In this document: positions 57,202 through 64,000 of the stretch, one piece after another
Layout of the letters: each line of letters opens with the position of its first letter
How positions within the stretch are numbered: position 1 is the stretch's first letter
From: Litsea cubeba
Lineage: Eukaryota; Streptophyta; Magnoliopsida; Laurales; Lauraceae
Direction of reading: 5' to 3'
Assembly (NCBI GenBank): GCA_012931725.1
Contig: CM022946.1
Coordinates: 54,881,194-54,945,193, forward strand
Length of the DNA: 64,000 nt
The notes under the pieces: generated by a model
What the model was told of the DNA's origin: nothing
Seen by the model: the letters and a program-made list of their open reading frames with translations, nothing else
Database searches by the model: none
Translations under genes and position numbers: made by a program

Positions 57202-59848
57202 TGATGGACCGCGCTTCTGCTCAGTGCTACCGAGGTCTGCGGACGTGGGAGTCCGTTTGATCCGACCCTTTCGCGCCCGGGGGGGGGGGGGGGGGGGCAA
57301 AGGCGTGCATCAACATTTTTTTGTGTGTGGGTGTGCTAGATTTTCTATTTTACTTAGAATTGTAAGTGGTGATCCGGAGATCGACCTTCGCAAGTAAAAA
57401 GGAAATCAACTTCTTTCAAGTTTCCCATTGCACATATATTTAAGAAAAGAAACATTTTCTTGATTTTTCGAGAAAGGCGATTTTTTTGGCATTTATAGAC
57501 GATTTTTGGCGTTTATAACCGATTTTGGCGTTTATAGCCGATTTACAATTCTTATGAATAATGAAAGACAAGAGTTGCAATTTTTTTCTCTTTTGAAAAA
57601 ATACAAACTACAATGAAAAGCAAGAAAATGATGATCTAACTTCTCAGGAGATTGTGGGGGACTCGTTCAGATTGAAGGTCGCAAGCCATGTGTGGACTTT
57701 GCCATCATCCATGCAGATGAGAATAGAGGATGCTCTTGATTCGCTTGGATTGGCTACAACCTCAGATTTTTAGAGGACAAAGACCAAGAGGATGTCCTAC
57801 GTCCAATAAAAAGCTAAGTAGACGGGCTGAAAAGCCACGTCTAATCCATTGGAGGCAGAAGGAGAAGGCAAGGGCCTTGGGGGGGGGGGGGGGGTACCCC
57901 CAAGGGACTTTTGTCACCTTGTAGTGGTGGCCGGTGCAGAACTTTCGCAGAATTTTATCTCTTTATTTCTCTGGATTTTCTATGCTTTTTTTCTGATCTG
58001 GGATCTGTGTTCGTGGAAGAAGTTGTATCTTTGGAATGCTTTGGAGTGCTCTCCTATTTATAGGCTTTTAGGTAGCCATTTAGGAGGATTTATGAGCCTT
58101 AATTGTCATAAAGCTACATAAAGGGAGGAGTTACAAGATTTATTTGTTTATTTTGTAACTCCTTTTTCTTGGCTTCTGATTGGCCGGTAGAGATAGAGGG
58201 CATTTAGTTGCCTTTAATCACCATGATGGGAGGAGTTTCATGGGTTAAATGCCATGAATCAATTGACTTGTAACTCCTGGATTTTTACTTCTGATTGGGC
58301 CGTCCAAAGAAATAATTAATGACCGTAATAAAGCTAGCCAATTAATCGCATTAAGTGGTCGCCCAGTTGAAGAGTCGCGGGCCGTGCCGCGTCTTTTGGG
58401 ATTCTTCTGGCGATGATTATTGATGGATCTTCATGTAGATCGACATCGGATGACCACGTAACTTCAGGCATTGATTGTCAACAGCGGGTCGGTTCCGTCT
58501 GTTCTGTCGATTTCTCGATCAATCGGGTATAAAGCACACTTTTTTGGTTGACCGGTTAGCGATCAATGTTGATTTTGATACTCTTGAAGACGACCTGTGA
58601 TTTTGATGGATGTCGAAGGATTTGGTGCCTCAAAAGTATGAATCTTGGAAAATCTCAGGAGTTGGAACTTCGAAACGCAAAAAACGATGGAAAATGGACC
58701 TCTCTGGGGCGAACCCGGCAGTCCGGAGCTCCATGGTCGTCGACAACCATGCACAGGGTCGCCGGCGACCATGGGCCAGGGTCGCGGCGACCCTGGGCCA
58801 AGGTCGGGGGCTGCGACCCTGGGGGGATTTTCCCCCTTTTGTTCCTGTTTTGCGGCCGTTTCGAGGTCTTTTTCATTCTTTTTTCCTCCTGTATTTTTCT
58901 TGACATTTTTGCACATTTATTGGCATGATTTCCTTGTAGAAAACTTGATGAGAATCCTTGCATTTTGGGGTGCAAAGTTTCTAATTTTTCGGGAAAGTCG
59001 AAGACTTTGTAGTGTAGAGCTGTCAATTTTCCGTTAGAAGCTGAAATTGGGTCAAACGATGTCGGAATGACCTGAAATTTGAGGTGAAGCCTCCTGAGCA
59101 ATAAATAAGACCAACCATAGGCTTTTCTTTGAGTTTTGAAGCCGTATGGGTCTTGTCGCAAGTAGACTTGGCCTTATCGCGAGGATGATGTCGCGTTTTG
59201 ATGTGCGGTCAACCGATGTCCGATTGACCTGAAATTTGACAGGGAACCTATTGGAGTCCTTTTAAGATGATCCACAGGCTCTGTCTTGGAAACCATGGTC
59301 CTGGAGAGCTTCACCGCTGAGAGGCCTGATTTGGCTTCCGAGAGTCAAAGTATGGTCAAATGTTGTCGAAATGACCTGAAATTTGACGTGTAGCCCTTTG
59401 TAAGCATCTTGAAGCCAGCCATGTGCTTTGTCTGATGAGTGATGATCTCGGTGGTTCTAGCCGCCGAGAGGCTTGATTTAGCTGTTCGAGGGTTGATGTA
59501 GGGTCAAACGTTGTTGGTTTGACTTGGAACTTGACGTGGAGCCTTTTGGATGTATTTTCAGACTATCCATAGGCTTTGATCGAAGATTTGGTGTCTCCGA
59601 TGCTGTCGCCGCGGAGAGCTCCTGTTCAGCTATTCGAGAAGCGAAGTTAGGCCAAATGATTTTAAAATGGGCCGAAACTTCTTGTGTACTCCATTTTTGG
59701 CTGTCTTGAAGAATCTTGCAGTTTTTGTTTGATTCTGACAAGATTTGATTTTTGAAAGTAGCATTGCCTATTTATAGCAGGCTGCGACTTCATATAGTTC
59801 TCTTGATGTTAAAGAGGCAAAGTGACACATTTTTTTTTGGTGCCAACA
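57202..59848 (-). repeat. 5' LTR of minus-strand Tat element
   Basis: 2647 bp, TGTTGGCACC...GGTCCATCA. It is longer than the other LTRs because U3 has more units of a ~130-bp repeat around GACCTGAAATTTGAC (59050-59640; more units than the other LTRs). TATA box at 58055-58062, poly-G runs near 57280 and 57878, and a shortened CGGCTATAAACGCC cluster (57475-57545). The base after 59848 is already in the PMD/Ulp1-like gene, so the element inserted into that gene. Confidence 0.9.
58055..58062 (-). promoter_or_regulatory. TATA box of minus-strand 5' LTR
   Basis: CCTATAAATAGGAGAG on the minus strand, about 1.8 kb into the LTR from its 5' end. Confidence 0.75.
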
Positions 59849-62366
59849 GCCATAGTTGAGGCCGAGAGACGAGATAGCTGGTCATGGTTCTTTGGGAATC
59901 TTCAGATAGCTCTTGGTGAACCTCCTCACTTGACAATTGTGTGTCTTCAACATGGTGCCTTGTCCAACTTTTAGGGTCCTCCCATCCAAATTCAGCGAAG
60001 CAGTCGTTCAGCCAAATAATCTACATGAAAATCAAGCAACAGTTAGAAAAGTCTTAAGGAGATACAAGTATTTAAAAAATTTAGTTTTGAAGACTTACAA
60101 ATTCTTCTGCTTTTGGCCATTGCCTTTCATCCATTGTCATGGAATTGAAGAACTCCCACTTTTCTTCTTTTGGATGTCCAATAATGACCGTGAAATGCTC
60201 AAGGTAGATTACCGGTATGACAATAACTTATCGTTTCCTCATTAGATCTACCCTTCATCCCTGTTCACCAAAAATATGTAGATAGGACTCTTTATTCTGG
60301 TTTAACCACATATCTTTCAAGGGGAGTGTAAAGAGTAAATGTTACATGTGCAGACCATAAACAAGTGATGTTGAATCATGCTTGCTACTGTGAATTTGTT
60401 TGTGAACTTACCGAAGCATTGACGTCAATAAAATGCGCATTCGGTACCTTTGCCTTGAGACTCACATCAAACTAGTTTTGCAATATACCCATGTCCATCC
60501 ATTCTCGCGATAGAAGTTTCTTTAGCTTTTTTGGAGGGGGGGGGTAGTACAGTAACTAGAGAGCTCATCCATCCTGAAAAAAGGGCCTATCAAAATCATG
60601 CAACATAAGTACCATAAGAAAGAAGTCATGGTTACTTACTTTTTATAATAGTCATCCCAGAATTGGTTAAGTACTGTAGTCTCCTCATCGGTCAACTTGT
60701 ATTCAGAATTTTAGGGCCACTTGAAGGTCGTACTAAATCCATCAAACTTAGCTGATCTTTTTTTTTTCGGGTAGCATTCTTCACACGAATTACAATCGAG
60801 GGCACCTTCTTAGTGGAAGGACCGGCATAAATGACCTTTTTCTTGATTTTGGGAGGAGTGCTATCGGAAACCATATGAACTGGAGTTGATATTGATAATC
60901 TTGGACTCCTTCTTTTGGAGAAAACAGAAGACACATGAACGAGACTAGACTCTTGAGAGGATACAGGTGATGAATGTTCCTTTGGTGATAATGCTCCTTT
61001 GGTGATGAATGCTCCTTTGAGCCAATCATAGTTTGAGTTTGTTCAATTTTTTTCTTCAATATGGCTTTCAGCTTTGGACTCAAAGACTTCTCCACCGGTG
61101 TTTTCTTTTTTGAGGTATCCCTATAACCAAATCTTTCAAATTGGTCTTTAACAGTATCAATGAAGTGTTCAACCTTACAACGAACTACACGCAATACTGC
61201 ATCGGAGTTCATTTCATCGGCTCTCCTTTTGTTCCCCTCCATGAATGTCTTAAGGTCTTCTAATATGAATAAAACCTTCAAAATAAAACAGGAGTGAGTA
61301 ACAAAATTTATAATGACATCAATTATTAACTTCAATCATGGGAAAATCCAACTTACTGGCTTTTAAGGGATGAGTATTTCATCATCTCCTTTGGTGGCAT
61401 GTGTGGGAGCTAGCGGATCCTCATCTCCTTTGGTGGCATGTGTGGGAGTTAGCGGAGCCTCATCTACTTTGGTGGCATGTGTGGGAGTTAGTGGTTCATC
61501 ATCGACTTTCTCTTTAATGGGAGGAGTCAGGAGCAATCCGTAACCGCGTCATCGAAGCATACCACATCATATAACTATCCTTGTGCGTTGGTGAAGCATC
61601 AGATTCCCCTCTTACCATTGTCTTCTCACTTATTTCCCAAATTGCAATGATTTCTTTCATGGATATCGAATAATCAGCTACAAACTTTTTCGCTTTATTG
61701 GCTTTATCGAAAGGCATATGGAAAGGGATGGGGACCATCCGCCTTGAGCCAAATTGTCTCATTACCCTTTCTGAGTTGTGCTGCTCGACTATCCAATAGA
61801 AAATCATTGTTGTATTAGATGTGAAGAGATTCCTACCACTTTCATGAACCACCTTTGTCAACTTTATGATTTCTTCATATGGAGACCATATAAACTGCAA
61901 AGTAGAAACTGTTGTTAGTCAATTGTTCATGATTTGAAAGTATTGAAACAAATAGATTTTTATTAAAGGAAAATATCAAATGTACATAAGAAAACTCACC
62001 TCTTCATGTTTCATATTGTCTAGCTGATCCTGATGCTCCTTAAGATTCATGGGAGGCCTGAATTTCGAAATGCTTTTTATCCATGGTCTATATAGAGGGA
62101 ATTCAAAATTCAGTCGAATATCTATATGATAGTCATTCGGTCGCACGAAGGCCATTCTAGAATATGCCCAAATCTGTAGATAAATAGTATATGGAAGTCA
62201 AACCATTAAAACTTCATATTTGCTAAAAAGAAAACAATGAAAACTAATTTGTTACCTGCACAAGTTGCACGAGACCGGTCAAAGTATCGGAAGAGTCATT
62301 CTCAATCTTTTTCTTGTCTTTCTTTCCCTTTTCACCTACATTTTCACCGCCCGAGCTGGATAACAT
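59849..62366 (-). pseudogene. PMD plus Ulp1-like gene remnant, truncated on both sides
   Basis: Exons by GT-AG and frame: 62256-62366, 62000-62173, about 61366-61894, 60640-61275, 60412-60573, about 60260-60099, 60020-59849. The first three give the C-terminal part of a plant mobile domain (LTGLVQLVQIWAYSRMAFVR; FEFPLYRPWIKS; VEQHNSERVMRQFG; YASMTRLR). Three 12-residue repeats (PLTPTHATKGDE) follow, then a Lys-rich KEHSSP region. Then comes a segment like a Ulp1/C48 cysteine protease, with the His region IYLEHFTVIIGH and FFNSM where DS is usual. The catalytic Cys part is absent, and small indels near 61545 and 60980 break the frame. Ulp1-type domains travel with plant MULE transposons, so this may be a transposon gene. 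The copia element cuts it at 62367, the Tat LTR at 59848. Confidence 0.65.
61370..61510 (-). repeat. 36-bp coding tandem repeat in the PMD/Ulp1-like gene
   Basis: Three units around CTCCCACACATGCCACCAAA, each coding PL(T/A)PTHATKGDE-like residues, in a low-complexity linker. The whole-codon period fits selection on, or drift within, a reading frame. Confidence 0.75.
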
Positions 62367-62368
62367 TG

Positions 62369-63279
62369 TGTTAGGTATTTTTGTATTGGCTAATTCATGT
62401 TGGACAAAACTTTAGGATTCTTTAAATTATATTTTTTTTATTTAGAAAATGACTCCGAAGATAGAAGAGGGAAGGACTCTAAGAAGAAAAGCCTGAATGG
62501 TTTAGAAGAAGAAAGATGGAAGAAAAGAGTTCTGAATTTTCGTATCTCATCCAGCAAGGAGTCCACTCGAGCGCTCTCACCTTCGCTCAAGCGACCGCGA
62601 GACAGAGCCTCATCCGCTCGAGCGGTTAAAGAGTTCGCTCGAGCGAACAGTGCGCAGAATTTTGGGAAAGTCTCCTTTTTGCACGAAACTTTTTCCCTTT
62701 GAGACTCTGTTTTCCCAGTCTGAGTCCTATTTGTGTTCTAAGTATTAGGCACGAAATTGGGGCTATATATAGGGTGTTACTCTCAACCCTATGGACATCC
62801 ACCACTCTTATTAATCTAAGTCAGAGAGATCATAAGAGAGAGTTTGTTCTCTAGAGCCATTGAGAGATCGTTCTGAAGGCAGCTCTAGAAGGTTGTTGCT
62901 GCTTCTGCTTTTCGAAGGAGAAGATTGTTCATCTTGTGCTTGCATGGTGCGAGGAGATCAAGTAAGGAGAATGGGGCACGTGGATTTCGTGTCAGTGGAT
63001 TCTTTGCAAGAATAACTATAGTCCTGAGGTCGAGGTACAGACTGAGGTACAGGAGCTAGTGAGTACATCTTGTAACTATTCATGAACTCTTGATCTCTGA
63101 TTCGTGGTTTTTCTTCCTAGATAGGGTTTCCACGCTATATTTTGTGTCTGCCTTATTGTGGTGATTGCTTGGTAGATTTAATTGCTAGTTCGTCTAATTG
63201 GTTATTTCCGCTGTGCATTGATTGTTAATTTTAGAACTAGTTTTACTCCATTCTAGTAGCCCATAAATTTGGACTTTCA
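62369..63279 (+). repeat. 5' LTR of a Ty1/copia element
   Basis: About 911 bp, TGTTAGGTAT...GGACTTTCA, ending two bases before a Met-tRNA primer site. The start could instead be 62367 or 62399, since the second LTR lies outside the window. It has a TATA box at 62763-62771 and a CTCGAGCG palindrome cluster at 62565-62645 upstream of it. Confidence 0.75.
62763..62771 (+). promoter_or_regulatory. TATA box of copia LTR
   Basis: GGGGCTATATATAGGG, about 395 bases into the LTR. It would start the element RNA near 62795-62800. Confidence 0.75.
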
Positions 63280-63281
63280 AT

Positions 63282-63293
63282 TGGTATCAGAGC
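63282..63293 (+). other. Primer-binding site, initiator-Met tRNA
   Basis: TGGTATCAGAGC, the standard plant Ty1/copia primer site, two bases after the LTR. Confidence 0.93.
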
Positions 63294-63333
63294 AGATTGC
63301 ACTATTTTATTGTGTTGATCCATATTTGCTAGA

Positions 63334-64000
63334 ATGGATATCTACCGCGAAGGCACTTCAACCAATAAGCCTCCTTTGTTGGATGGTAGCAATTATGCTT
63401 ATTGGAAAGTCAGGATGGTTGCCTTCTTGAAAGCCATAGATCTGAAAGTTTGGAAATCTGTTGTTAATGACTATTCCTTGCCCACTATTACTGCTGATGG
63501 GGTAACTGATCTCAAACCTGAAGATAAGTGGACTAAGGAAGAAGAGTTCGCTGCCACTTATAACTCTAAAGCATTGAATGCTATTTATAATGGAGTTGAT
63601 ATGTCCGAGTTTCGTAGAATTTCTACATGCACTACTGCGAAAGAAGCTTGGGATATTCTGCAGACTGTGCATGAAGGCACTAAAACTGTTAAACAGTCGA
63701 AACTTTAGAAATTGTATACAGCCTTCGAAACTATAAAGATGGAAGATGATGAAACTTTTGATGATTTCAATTCGAAGTTGAATGCAATTATGAATGATAC
63801 CTTTACTTTGGGAGAGCCAATTCCAGAAAATAGGATTGTGAAAAAGATTCTGCGGTCTCTTCCTGAGAGGTTTGATGCAAAGGTTGTGGCTATTGAGGAG
63901 AATAAAAATTTGAATATTCTCAAAGCTGAAGAATTAGTTGGCAACCTTCAAGCTTTTGAAGCAAACCTAAGGAGTAATGTGAAATCAAAATCCAGTGGTA
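63334..64000 (+). pseudogene. Copia gag, one in-frame stop, runs off right edge
   Basis: Starts MDIYREGTSTNKPPLLDGSN at 63334. It has the copia gag N-terminal motif (LDGSNYAYWKVRM) and the UBN2-type region (AKEAWDILQTVHEGT; FNSKLNAIMND; RIVKKILRSLPERFD). The only defect seen is TAG at 63706-63708; the same frame then continues open to the window end. A Gln is usual at this place, so this looks like one C-to-T change. The zinc knuckle and pol would lie beyond the window. Confidence 0.9.

Larger units (their letters stand above)
7518..59848 (-). mobile_element. Minus-strand Tat element, ancestral frame split by nested insertions
   Basis: The pieces line up in one order and orientation: LTR 57202-59848, leader 56105-57180 and 51025-51899, gag 49732-51024 and 40004-42477, pol 13076-16924, spacer 11650-13075, antisense gene 7518-9335. 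Removing 51900-56104, 42486-49723 and 9336-11644, with one copy of each target duplication, restores exact continuity. At the plus-strand array (16925-40003) I infer continuity from order; the protease segment may be missing there. The 3' LTR is not present as such, since the left end is lost at the 7517/7518 boundary and deletion scar. Confidence 0.75.

Noticed and set aside
1..64000. rRNA, tRNA or snRNA genes
   Set aside because: None recognised on either strand; the only tRNA-like matches are the primer-binding sites.

Overview
This window is repeat-rich plant nuclear DNA, very probably from an angiosperm. Every recognisable coding segment belongs to, or sits between, transposable elements. 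I see no intact host gene, no rRNA or tRNA gene and no CRISPR array. The plant assignment rests on a Tat-lineage Ty3/gypsy family with a second RNase H and an extra antisense gene, a plant BED-finger hAT transposon, a Ty1/copia element primed by initiator-Met tRNA, and plant mobile domain (PMD) genes.

The layout is a nest. The outermost layer is a gene remnant at 59849-62366 (minus) with a PMD C-terminal part, 12-residue repeats and a Ulp1-like segment. It is cut on the right by a copia element (LTR 62369-63279, primer-binding site, gag with one stop codon) and on the left by a minus-strand Tat element. The pieces of that Tat element are the 5' LTR (57202-59848), leader, gag (49732-51024 and 40004-42477), pol (13076-16924), 3' tandem-repeat spacer (11650-13075) and part of its antisense PMD gene (7518-9335). 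It is split by a 4.2 kb solo LTR of another gypsy family (51900-56104, TSD GAACC), by a hAT transposon (42486-49723, TSD CCATTTAC) that carries its own nested insertion, by a plus-strand Tat array (16925-40003), and by a same-family solo LTR (9336-11644, TSD AGTTT). At the left edge a deletion scar (5576/5577) joins a truncated foreign LTR to a truncated Tat LTR. That LTR leads into the leader and gag of a further minus-strand Tat copy, which runs off the window.

The plus-strand Tat array is one complete 20 kb unit (LTRs 19969-22256 and 37668-40003) preceded by the 3' 3 kb of a second unit that shares its first LTR. The complete unit keeps gag, the second RNase H and integrase with a DD35E triad. 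It has lost protease and catalytic RT through a deletion at a 7-bp microhomology.

The most interesting content is an antisense gene between integrase and the 3' LTR, seen in three copies. It has its own minus-strand TATA box, a 10-nt first coding exon, conserved GT-AG introns whose exon phases join correctly, a PMD-like core and a C-terminal coiled coil. Because it runs against the retroelement RNA, its introns are not spliced from the genomic transcript and can survive retrotransposition. Extra ORFs in Tat elements are known as a class. The promoter-plus-intron architecture is what deserves a closer look here.
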